Assembly (NCBI GenBank): GCA_947589405.1
Contig: CANQBT010000127.1
Location: 1 to 5,179, forward strand
Length of the DNA stretch: 5,179 bases
Direction: 5' to 3'
Source: an uncultured Clostridia bacterium
Lineage (GTDB): Bacteria > Bacillota > Clostridia > Lachnospirales > CAG-274
The notes under the pieces were generated by a model. It was given only the letters and a program-made list of their open reading frames with translations. It made no database searches and had not been told where the DNA came from. Below are positions 1-4,884 of this stretch, in pieces; position 1 is the first letter of the stretch; each line of letters starts with the position of its first letter. The translations under genes and the position numbers were made by a program.

Positions 1-260
1 GAGTCCACCTCAAAGGGATCAAACCTTACGCCTTTATCCTTTATACATACTTCAGTACGGTCATCGTGATCTTCAATAGATATTTGTACCTCCGCACCGC
101 TGTTTTCATTTGCACGGAGTATGTTTACAAACACCTCCTCGTAAGCCAGCTTTAGCTTATTGAGATCCGATCTGCCTGACGTATGTTTTTTAAATAGCTC
201 CATGCCCTTTTTGTATGCAGTTTCAAAATCTCCTATATTAAAACATGCAAAATTATTCAT
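1..260 (-). CDS. HATPase_c anti-sigma/serine kinase-type protein (SpoIIAB/RsbW-like), 3' end missing
   Basis: The first 86 codons are present; the frame is open at the window edge. Seen: EEVFVN at residues 41-46 has the spacing of the GHKL N-box, with E42 as probable general base and N46 as the Mg-ATP ligand. DKGVRFDP at residues 75-82 matches the G1 box (DxGxxFDP) of the HATPase_c_2 group. Proteins of this family (SpoIIAB, RsbW, BtrW) phosphorylate a serine on a partner STAS protein and often sequester a sigma factor or other target in the cytoplasm. The partner is probably the STAS protein encoded eight bases upstream, in the usual STAS-then-kinase order. The start is ATG at 260, with GAGGT at 266-270 five bases before it and overlapping the STAS stop codon, which suggests translational coupling. 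The G2 box and C terminus lie outside the window, so intactness and target cannot be judged. Family assignment is fairly sure; the regulated target is unknown. Confidence 0.82.
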   Translation of the reverse strand, partial: MNNFACFNIGDFETAYKKGMELFKKHTSGRSDLNKLKLAYEEVFVNILRANENSGAEVQISIEDHDDRTEVCIKDKGVRFDPFEVD

Positions 261-265
261 ATAAG

Positions 266-270
266 ACCTC
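266..270 (-). promoter_or_regulatory. Ribosome binding site of the HATPase gene, overlapping the STAS stop
   Basis: GAGGT on the minus strand lies five bases before the ATG at 260 and shares bases with the TGA stop (271-269) of the STAS gene. It fixes the start of the kinase-like gene and implies that ribosomes finishing the STAS gene reinitiate on it, which would keep the two partners near a fixed ratio. Confidence 0.7.
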
Positions 271-574
271 ACGCAAAATGTATTATAGATGCAAAGCCTG
301 TAATTTCAAATACGTCCTTGACTCCTTCCGATGCACCCGTCAGATACATTTTACAGTCCTTTGAATTGCAGAGCTTCTGCGCCTTCAGAAACGCTCTAAG
401 GGTAGCTGAACATACATACTCTACATTTGAAAGGTCAAAATCAAATTCGTTACAGCCTTCGTTAAGAGCCTTTTCAAAATCTGTATACACTACCTCGCTT
501 GATATTGTATCTGCTGTTCCTTCTAATTTAATGACAGCCTTTTTATCATTTATTTCCAGATTACTGCTAAGCAT
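269..574 (-). CDS. STAS-domain anti-anti-sigma-type protein (SpoIIAA/RsbV-like)
   Basis: A 101-residue single-domain protein, the usual length for SpoIIAA/RsbV. Seen: an opening beta hairpin with the G-x-x-D turn (GTAD, 19-22), then DLSNVEYVCSATLRAFL at 47-63. That second stretch matches the family core DLS-x-V-x-(Y/F)-x-x-S-x-x-L, and Ser56 aligns with the serine that SpoIIAB/RsbW-type kinases phosphorylate. The Asp usually found just before that serine is Cys55 here, and the Gly two residues after it is Thr58. In known systems the unphosphorylated form binds the kinase and frees its client, and a PP2C phosphatase reactivates the phosphorylated form; no phosphatase gene is in view. The start ATG (574-572) shares one base with the TAA stop of the coupling protein gene, with GGAGG at 585-589, so expression is tied to that gene. 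I infer that the pair reports on, or is controlled together with, the secretion machine. A stand-alone STAS protein with another role is possible. Confidence 0.85.
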   Translation of the reverse strand: MLSSNLEINDKKAVIKLEGTADTISSEVVYTDFEKALNEGCNEFDFDLSNVEYVCSATLRAFLKAQKLCNSKDCKMYLTGASEGVKDVFEITGFASIIHFA

Positions 575-2583
575 TATACTGCTTCCTCCATTTCCTTAAG
601 TACTGTTTCATTACGTCTGCCAAGATCGTAGTATATCTCTTCTCCTATAAATACGTTTTTCCTTGTTTCGCTTAAATCCATAGTTCCGAACTTATAAAGA
701 GGACAGCGATAGCTTGGCGTAAATTTAGTTTTAAGAGGATAATTACCGAAGGTAACTATTATTGAATTGCCTGTGCTCTCCTTGTTGTTAAGTCTTTGCA
801 GCTCAGAGGGATATATAAGCGGTCTTTGCTGTATCTGCTGTGAATAGTTAATATCCTTATCAGCCATAACAGAACCTGAAACGCTTCCTGTCTGCACAGT
901 CATATTTCCGCAAAGCTCGGAAAACTCCTTACATGTGTTTATATCATTGGAGCCTATGAACATCTTCATACCACAGTTGGATTTAATAATATCGGCAACC
1001 GTATCGCCATATACGTTATTGAGCTGTGCATAGGACTGAACCACCATGTTGAACCATATCTTACGGCTTCGACCTACTGTTATCATCTTGTCGAACTTAT
1101 CTATCTTAGGCATATTACCAAACTCATCCAGTATGAAATATACATTTCTCGGAAGTGAAAGGTCCTCTCTTGCAGAAGCCTTTTTGATAAGAGCCTTGTA
1201 TATACAAAGCACGAACATAGATGCAAGAGCATGTCTTGTATCCTTTTCATCAGGTATCTTCATGAAAAGAGCAGTCTTTTCATCGGCAAATATATTGGGG
1301 TCTATATCCGTAGCGCTTGTAAGAGAACATATACCTTCGTCATTGAACATAGACATCTTGTCAAAGGCTATGGACATATAACTTGACAATGTGTTTTCGG
1401 CAGCTGTTGTTACCTGCTTTGAAAGAGATACGCACCTTGCAATGGGTGAACGGCCTGCAAAGTAATTTTTAAGGGCTTCAAAGTTATTTTCTGAATTGGA
1501 TATGGCCTTGTTAAGATTGTAGAAATTGTACTTTTCCTTTGTCATACCCAGCTCAGGCTTTTCGCTGTCCTCAAGCATGGCAAGAAGCGTTGCCATAACT
1601 ATTGAACGGGCGCCCTTCTCCCACACGGGATCGTCTGATGACTCTATAGGACAGAGCACGCTTACAAGGTCATTGAGATCCTCATAAAGCTCATCGTATA
1701 TTATCTGCCTCTTCATTTTAGCGTCTATTATTACCTTGTCTATATCCGAATAAGCCCTATTGTCATATTCATACCACTTTTCATTAAATGTTTCCTTTTC
1801 GTCCTGAAGCTCTAAGCTGTTGTAGCTGTCTATAGGATCAGTATGCTCCAGTATATTGTTTCCAGCTTCTATATACATCTGATAGCGGTCATATATATCT
1901 CCCAAAGGATTCCATCTGAATGAAGAATAGGTATCTCTCAGGTCAAGTACCATTACCTTATAGCCCTTCTCCTGAAGAAAAGCCGAATGGAGCTGGAAAA
2001 GCTCGCCCTTAGGGTCAGTCATTATCATAGAAGAGCCTGCTCCCGATGCAGCCAATATCTGTATCATGGGATTAATAAATGTAGTTGTCTTACCTGAACC
2101 GGTAGAACCTATTATTATACTGTGCATAGGGCTGGCTATATTGATCTTAAGTCCTGCATTTTTCTCATAGAATGCTCTTACGGGTACACCGTCCTTCTTG
2201 GAATCCCCAAGTCTTGAAAAATTGTTGGGAGGGAAGTTTGAATCTCTTTCTTTAGAGGTCATAAAGCGTGAATCCTCAAGTCCTGCCTTTACTGCTGTCA
2301 CCTTGTTGGAATTCATTATTTTCTTTGCACTCTTTGAGCTGTGATTGCCGAATACAAAGTATAAAATACAAAAGCAGACCAGCAGGAAGGCTCCCGTCAG
2401 GTATGTAGACAGCTTTGCAAATACCGAAAAATCAAGAAGAAGCCAGTAATTGCCTGTCTGTATAGCTTCCATCGAATTTTGCAGAAAGCTTGTGACAACA
2501 GCGCCTATAACAGTAGACAAGGCTGCCGTTATAAGCAAATAAGTAAGCAGTTTTTTAGATTTTTCTTTTATTTTTTCCTTCAT
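574..2583 (-). CDS. virD4: Type IV secretion coupling ATPase, VirD4/TraG family
   Basis: A 669-residue protein of normal family length. The role known for the family is an inner-membrane hexameric ATPase that recruits relaxase-DNA or protein substrates and feeds them to the type IV secretion channel. Seen in order: two N-terminal membrane segments (about 12-34 and 57-78) with a short outside loop; Walker A GSTGSGKTT at 159-167; the family motif TDPKGEL at 189-195; a charged, probably helical stretch at about 240-320 in the position of the all-alpha domain; Walker B VYFILDE at 481-487 followed by FGNMPKI; GRSRKIW at 504-510 and the sensor-like VVQS at 514-517; then NCGMKMFIGSND at 536-547. All catalytic residues expected are present. 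The start is ATG at 2583 with AGGAAG at 2592-2597. The gene follows a 307-bp hairpin-filled gap after the pilin-like gene and overlaps the STAS gene by one base. The acidic C-terminal tail (LKEMEEAV) may be a docking end, which is inference. No relaxase is in view, so DNA versus protein substrate is open. Confidence 0.94.
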   Translation of the reverse strand: MKEKIKEKSKKLLTYLLITAALSTVIGAVVTSFLQNSMEAIQTGNYWLLLDFSVFAKLSTYLTGAFLLVCFCILYFVFGNHSSKSAKKIMNSNKVTAVKAGLEDSRFMTSKERDSNFPPNNFSRLGDSKKDGVPVRAFYEKNAGLKINIASPMHSIIIGSTGSGKTTTFINPMIQILAASGAGSSMIMTDPKGELFQLHSAFLQEKGYKVMVLDLRDTYSSFRWNPLGDIYDRYQMYIEAGNNILEHTDPIDSYNSLELQDEKETFNEKWYEYDNRAYSDIDKVIIDAKMKRQIIYDELYEDLNDLVSVLCPIESSDDPVWEKGARSIVMATLLAMLEDSEKPELGMTKEKYNFYNLNKAISNSENNFEALKNYFAGRSPIARCVSLSKQVTTAAENTLSSYMSIAFDKMSMFNDEGICSLTSATDIDPNIFADEKTALFMKIPDEKDTRHALASMFVLCIYKALIKKASAREDLSLPRNVYFILDEFGNMPKIDKFDKMITVGRSRKIWFNMVVQSYAQLNNVYGDTVADIIKSNCGMKMFIGSNDINTCKEFSELCGNMTVQTGSVSGSVMADKDINYSQQIQQRPLIYPSELQRLNNKESTGNSIIVTFGNYPLKTKFTPSYRCPLYKFGTMDLSETRKNVFIGEEIYYDLGRRNETVLKEMEEAV
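585..589 (-). promoter_or_regulatory. Ribosome binding site of the STAS gene inside the coupling protein gene
   Basis: GGAGG on the minus strand lies within the last codons of the coupling protein gene, ten bases before the STAS start. The downstream AAG could also extend pairing as AGGAAG. With the one-base stop/start overlap (TAATG) it supports translational coupling. Confidence 0.65.
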
Positions 2584-2619
2584 ATCTTTATCTTCCTTTC
2601 TTTAAAAATATTGTTATGA

Positions 2620-2665
2620 AATACTTATATAAGGCATTCCCAACGGAATTCTTTATATAAATATT
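2620..2665 (-). repeat. Inverted repeat A, 21-bp arms, 4-nt loop
   Basis: Arms 2620-2640 and 2645-2665 pair around a loop at 2641-2644 (GTTG on the minus strand). In the minus-strand RNA, 18 of 21 positions are Watson-Crick, one is G-U (2624/2661), and two are mismatched (2633/2652 and 2635/2650). It ends 36 bases before the coupling protein start, just upstream of the AGGAAG site, and so sits where it could affect translation initiation. Confidence 0.75.
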
Positions 2666-2673
2666 CCATAATA

Positions 2674-2729
2674 TAACTTATCTGAAGATAAAAATGGAAC
2701 TTGTTCCGATTTTTATCGAGGATAAGTTA
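2674..2729 (-). repeat. Inverted repeat B, three stem segments with a GGAAC/GTTCC tip
   Basis: TAACTTATC (2674-2682) pairs with GATAAGTTA (2721-2729). GATAAAAAT (2687-2695) pairs with ATTTTTATC (2709-2717). GGAAC (2696-2700) pairs with GTTCC (2703-2707) around a 2-nt centre. Position 2708 is bulged, and 2683-2686/2718-2720 form an internal loop. That gives 23 base pairs in all. The tip sequence GTTCCGAT (2703-2710) recurs in inverted repeat E. Confidence 0.78.
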
Positions 2730-2758
2730 CCGACACGCTAGTGGAGGTATTTATATTA

Positions 2759-2786
2759 AAATTCACAAGCAAAGCGAAGTGAATTT
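2759..2786 (-). repeat. Inverted repeat C, 8-bp arms
   Basis: AAATTCAC (2759-2766) and GTGAATTT (2779-2786) are exact reverse complements around a 12-nt loop. It is short and AT-rich, so weak alone, but it abuts repeat D. Confidence 0.55.
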
Positions 2787-2787
2787 A

Positions 2788-2808
2788 GTAAATTATGAAA
2801 TAATTTAC
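2788..2808 (-). repeat. Inverted repeat D, 9-bp arms
   Basis: GTAAATTAT (2788-2796) and ATAATTTAC (2800-2808) are exact reverse complements around a 3-nt loop. It starts two bases after repeat C and ends two bases before repeat E. Confidence 0.62.
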
Positions 2809-2809
2809 A

Positions 2810-2828
2810 ATCGGAACATAGTTCCGAT
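2810..2828 (-). repeat. Inverted repeat E, 8-bp arms ATCGGAAC/GTTCCGAT
   Basis: ATCGGAAC (2810-2817) and GTTCCGAT (2821-2828) are exact reverse complements around a 3-nt loop. The right arm is identical to 2703-2710 in repeat B, so the left arm could pair with either copy and two exclusive folds are possible. Confidence 0.68.
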
Positions 2829-2883
2829 AATATGAATTTATTGCCTACATAAGGCAGACCTTATGCAGGCAAAATTCATATTA
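2828..2883 (-). repeat. Inverted repeat F, 25-pair hairpin just after the pilin-like stop
   Basis: Outer arms TAATATGAATTT (2828-2839) and AAATTCATATTA (2872-2883) give 12 perfect pairs. Inner arms 2842-2854 and 2859-2871 give 13 more around a 4-nt loop (2855-2858), with bases 2840-2841 bulged. The one imperfect inner pair (2847/2866) is G-U in minus-strand RNA but A-C on the plus strand, which favours a role in the minus-strand transcript. The hairpin begins eight bases after the pilin stop codon. No U-run follows, so it may act as a 3' end stabiliser or processing site rather than a terminator. Confidence 0.8.
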
Positions 2884-2890
2884 AGCACGA

Positions 2891-3205
2891 TCAACCAATG
2901 TTTGTGCCTGCTGCACTATTTACCCACTTTTCAAGCGGGCCAAGTCCAACCTTAAGAGCAACTATAAGAATGAATATAAGCAGGAAGCCTATTATAGCAT
3001 TCTTAAGGTGCTGCTTTGCCTTTTCTCTTTCCTGAGGCTCCTCTGCCTTAGCAAGCTTTGCGCCAAGGAATACAGAGTAGATAGCACCTATAGCTACAAC
3101 GAGAGCGATAACAGGAGTTAAAGCGCCGTCAAGAAGCTGAATAATAGGTTGCGTCATCGCATCAACAGGATTTGTTGTGGCTTCTAACAAGAATAAACCG
3201 TACAT
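2891..3205 (-). CDS. Probable type IV secretion pilin-like protein (VirB2/TrbC type), two membrane segments
   Basis: A 104-residue small membrane protein. Seen: hydrophobic segment 1 at about 28-50 (LDGALTPVIALVVAIGAIYS onward), a charged loop at 51-67 rich in Glu, Lys and Gln (KAEEPQEREKAKQHLK), and hydrophobic segment 2 at about 68-90 beginning NAIIGFLLIF. This hairpin plan, with Lys-Ala-Lys just before an AIIGF-type second helix, is that of VirB2/TrbC-like pilins of Gram-positive type IV systems. Such subunits sit in the membrane and assemble the conduit or a short pilus. There is no long cleavable leader, as is common in Gram-positive versions. The start is ATG at 3205 with AGGAGA at 3212-3217, a strong site fitting an abundant subunit. 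Downstream, a large hairpin begins within eight bases of the stop. The nearby coupling ATPase supports the call. Alternatives are a holin-like or Maff2-like small membrane protein of conjugative elements; the class is likely but the family is not certain. Confidence 0.7.
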   Translation of the reverse strand: MYGLFLLEATTNPVDAMTQPIIQLLDGALTPVIALVVAIGAIYSVFLGAKLAKAEEPQEREKAKQHLKNAIIGFLLIFILIVALKVGLGPLEKWVNSAAGTNIG

Positions 3206-3276
3206 AGTTATTCTCCTTTCTTAATTTTTTTGGCAAATTGCCTTTTTATGTAAAGTCATAAAATGACCTACTGACT
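3206..3276 (-). other. Short gap before the pilin-like gene with two small palindromes
   Basis: The 71-bp gap holds GTCAT/ATGAC (3255-3259 and 3263-3267) and GGCAAATTGCC (3232-3242). On the minus strand the second is preceded by AAAAA and followed by AAAAAAA, so it lacks the U-run of a terminator in the direction of the genes. No convincing -35/-10 pair is seen. They may be small operator-like sites or chance. Confidence 0.35.
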
Positions 3277-3588
3277 CTATTTCTTACCCAATGTAGGCGT
3301 ATCGATTTCCTTTTCCTTTGTAATAAAAGGTGTAGGCTTAGCCTTCTCAACAGGAGGCTTATTCTGCATAGCCCTTGACATATCTACAAGCTCATCAAGG
3401 CTTACACGCCTTACAAATGGATTGTTTTCACCGGCTGCCTTTGAAGCTGAGACCTGTTTTTCAACAACAGTCTCATTTTTGGGGGCAAAGGTGTTCGGTA
3501 TTTTGTAATCAAGCCCCTGCTCTCTTTTTTCTCTTTCTGCTTTAAGGCTTGATATATGTTCTTCCCACTTGGCACGATCATCTGCCAT
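3277..3588 (-). CDS. Small hydrophilic protein of unknown function in a type IV secretion cluster
   Basis: I do not recognise this 103-residue protein. It is highly charged, with no membrane segment, signal peptide or cysteine. The N-terminal part (about 1-24) is Lys/Glu-rich and probably helical (RAKWEEHISSLKAEREKREQ). The middle, 25-55, is low in hydrophobic residues. A short motif NNPFVRRVSLDELVDMSRAM (55-74) is the most structured-looking part, and the tail is Lys/Pro-rich and probably disordered. It is therefore likely cytoplasmic, with a peptide-like binding segment at 55-74. The start is ATG at 3588, with a perfect AGGAGG at 3596-3601 that overlaps the stop of the upstream gene by one base. 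Position between a surface protein and the pilin suggests an accessory or chaperone-like role in assembly, which is inference only. A regular reading frame with a strong ribosome site makes it a real gene. Confidence 0.8.
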   Translation of the reverse strand: MADDRAKWEEHISSLKAEREKREQGLDYKIPNTFAPKNETVVEKQVSASKAAGENNPFVRRVSLDELVDMSRAMQNKPPVEKAKPTPFITKEKEIDTPTLGKK

Positions 3589-3595
3589 AGTATAG

Positions 3596-3601
3596 CCTCC
3601 T
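3596..3601 (-). promoter_or_regulatory. Ribosome binding site AGGAGG of the 103-residue protein
   Basis: A perfect AGGAGG seven bases before the ATG at 3588. Its first base is the last base of the TAA stop (3603-3601) of the 427-residue protein gene, so the two genes are probably read in coupled fashion. It is the strongest ribosome site in the window. Confidence 0.75.
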
Positions 3602-4884
3602 TACCTTATATGAATATTTTTTCCTATATAGGAAGAATACAATTTAACAGCTGCCGCCGATACTATAAGCAACAGTATGAGCCACAGAATAGTTACGGCA
3701 GACTTTATTTTAAGATTGACAACATATGTGTTGCTGTTGCCTGCGCTATCCAGCGCTACTATCCTGTAAAGTCCCGGAGTGTTTATGTCCTCAGGAGCAT
3801 CTTCCTGAAGGACGCCGCCTTTATATATCTCTACTTCTGTGTTTTCATTGTCCTTTACTATTCTGAAATTATTTTTCGCAATACCTCCTGCTCCTACGCC
3901 CTCAAGAGTAAGAGTCGGAGCCGTAGTATCTCTTGAAAAATTCAGAGTATAGTCCGGGAGAGTACCGTCTATGCTTTTAAACAATATTCTGTAATTACCG
4001 TCTTTCTCTGTCTTGTAAAAGCTTCCCTCAACTGTCTGCTTCTGACCCTCCAGCATTACCGATGAGATATTATAATCCTGAGGCGGATCTATATAATTAA
4101 GACGATTCTGAGGTCCATCTATTATATAAAAGCTGTATATTGCCACATCTGCAATATTGAAATAAGAGCTGTCCGCATTAAGAGCGGCATTTTCCATAGC
4201 TTCATCGGAAAAGCCCTGAAGATCGCTTTCCGTATACATTTCATCGTTAATATCTGCCGAATCATATACGAAGCTCAGTACATAATATCCCGGATCTGAA
4301 AATGTCTTTCCGCTTGAAAAGCCTGTTTCCACACCGTCCTTATAGGCAGTTATGCTCATTTTCCTATCAGAGGGGGTATATATCTTGACAGAGCCATCTG
4401 TTACGGCATAATTCGGAATGGTGGAACGGAAGGTATAGAGTTCTCTCATCGACAGAGAATACATATTATCCTCAGCAGAATAGGACTGTGTAAAAGAAGT
4501 TTTGTTATAAAAGCTTTCATCTGAGTCCAGGTCCTCCGCAGAGGGTTCTTTTATAATAAAGCCTATGCTTCCGCTGTCTTTTCCGTTACTGACCGTAAGA
4601 GTATAACTGCCGTTGCCGTATATGTAACCTCCCGACAATATCTCAACATCCTCACCGTCTTTTTTAAGACTGACATAGGTGTAATCATTATATGTAAACT
4701 TGATCACATTGCCAACGATCTTGCCAAGCTGCTGAGAGCTTGTTACATAATTTCTTTCGTCCAGATAATATCTGTATTCACCTGTGTCCTCAATATAGGT
4801 CTCCTCCAGACCTATAGAAGCAGCAAATGAGCTGACAGAAAATAAAAGCATAAGAATATATGTAATAATTATTGCTTTTTTCAT
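3601..4884 (-). CDS. Secreted, C-terminally membrane-anchored protein with four Ig-like beta modules
   Basis: A 427-residue protein. Seen: a signal peptide (MKK, hydrophobic 4-19, SFA before a likely cut after Ala21), a long outside part at 22-394, a membrane helix at about 396-418, and a short basic cytoplasmic end (GKNIHIR). The outside part shows four similar units, each with a K/L-x-G turn, a (P/N/D)G-x-Y strand and a closing Y/I strand: about 75-112, 181-256, 278-319 and 354-393. Unit 4 (TPGLYRIVALDSAGNSNTYV) and the linker RDTTAPTLTL (318-327) are typical of bacterial Ig-like folds. There is no sortase motif, no catalytic motif and no cysteine. The start ATG overlaps the upstream stop by ATGA; its ribosome site (GGTGAT, 4888-4893) is weak, pointing to coupling. 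I infer an envelope-spanning scaffold or contact protein for the secretion machine. The specific function is unknown. Confidence 0.88.
   Translation of the reverse strand: MKKAIIITYILMLLFSVSSFAASIGLEETYIEDTGEYRYYLDERNYVTSSQQLGKIVGNVIKFTYNDYTYVSLKKDGEDVEILSGGYIYGNGSYTLTVSNGKDSGSIGFIIKEPSAEDLDSDESFYNKTSFTQSYSAEDNMYSLSMRELYTFRSTIPNYAVTDGSVKIYTPSDRKMSITAYKDGVETGFSSGKTFSDPGYYVLSFVYDSADINDEMYTESDLQGFSDEAMENAALNADSSYFNIADVAIYSFYIIDGPQNRLNYIDPPQDYNISSVMLEGQKQTVEGSFYKTEKDGNYRILFKSIDGTLPDYTLNFSRDTTAPTLTLEGVGAGGIAKNNFRIVKDNENTEVEIYKGGVLQEDAPEDINTPGLYRIVALDSAGNSNTYVVNLKIKSAVTILWLILLLIVSAAAVKLYSSYIGKNIHIR
4881..4884 (-). promoter_or_regulatory. ATGA stop/start overlap coupling two envelope protein genes
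   Basis: The TGA stop of the upstream gene and the ATG of the 427-residue protein share two bases. The weak ribosome site before the ATG makes reinitiation by terminating ribosomes the likely route of translation. Confidence 0.8.

Larger units (their letters stand above)
2584..2890. other. Non-coding gap packed with six inverted repeats
   Basis: No credible gene is found in these 307 bp on either strand. Six inverted repeats at 2620-2665, 2674-2729, 2759-2786, 2788-2808, 2810-2828 and 2828-2883 cover most of it; only about 2730-2758 and 2584-2619 are free. None is directly followed by a U-run on the minus strand, so these are not standard intrinsic terminators. The block separates the pilin-like gene from the coupling protein gene and would be transcribed between them if the cluster is one operon. 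Possible roles are attenuation or RNA processing that lets pilin be made in excess, a dispersed palindromic repeat or MITE-like insertion, or a protein-binding or transfer-origin site. The sequence alone does not decide between these. Confidence 0.75.

Noticed and set aside
318..599. Open frame of 93 codons on the plus strand
   Set aside because: It is antisense to the well-supported STAS gene and to the end of the coupling protein gene, has no family-like motif, and the minus-strand genes explain the sequence.
1046..1381. Open frame of 111 codons on the plus strand
   Set aside because: It lies fully antisense to the Walker B region of the coupling ATPase, whose protein motifs are intact; no own ribosome site of note.
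2584..2700. Separate promoter for the coupling protein gene
   Set aside because: AT-rich -10-like strings such as TATATT and TATAAG exist, but no -35-like hexamer at 16-18 bp spacing could be found with confidence, and hairpin A overlaps them.
2741..2834. GGAGG on the plus strand followed by 26 open codons from an ATT
   Set aside because: There is no ATG, GTG or TTG at proper spacing, ATT starts are very rare, and the stretch is explained by inverted repeats C, D and E.
2584..2890. CRISPR array
   Set aside because: The repeats are inverted and differ in sequence and length; there is no regular direct repeat with equal spacers and no cas gene.
3232..3242. GGCAAATTGCC palindrome followed by TTTTT on the plus strand as a terminator
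   Set aside because: The stem is only 4-5 pairs, and no plus-strand gene ends there. In the direction of the genes it is followed by A residues.
3556..3936. Open frame of 126 codons on the plus strand
   Set aside because: It runs antisense across two genes that have a strong ribosome site and a signal peptide/membrane anchor, respectively; its translation shows no recognisable domain.
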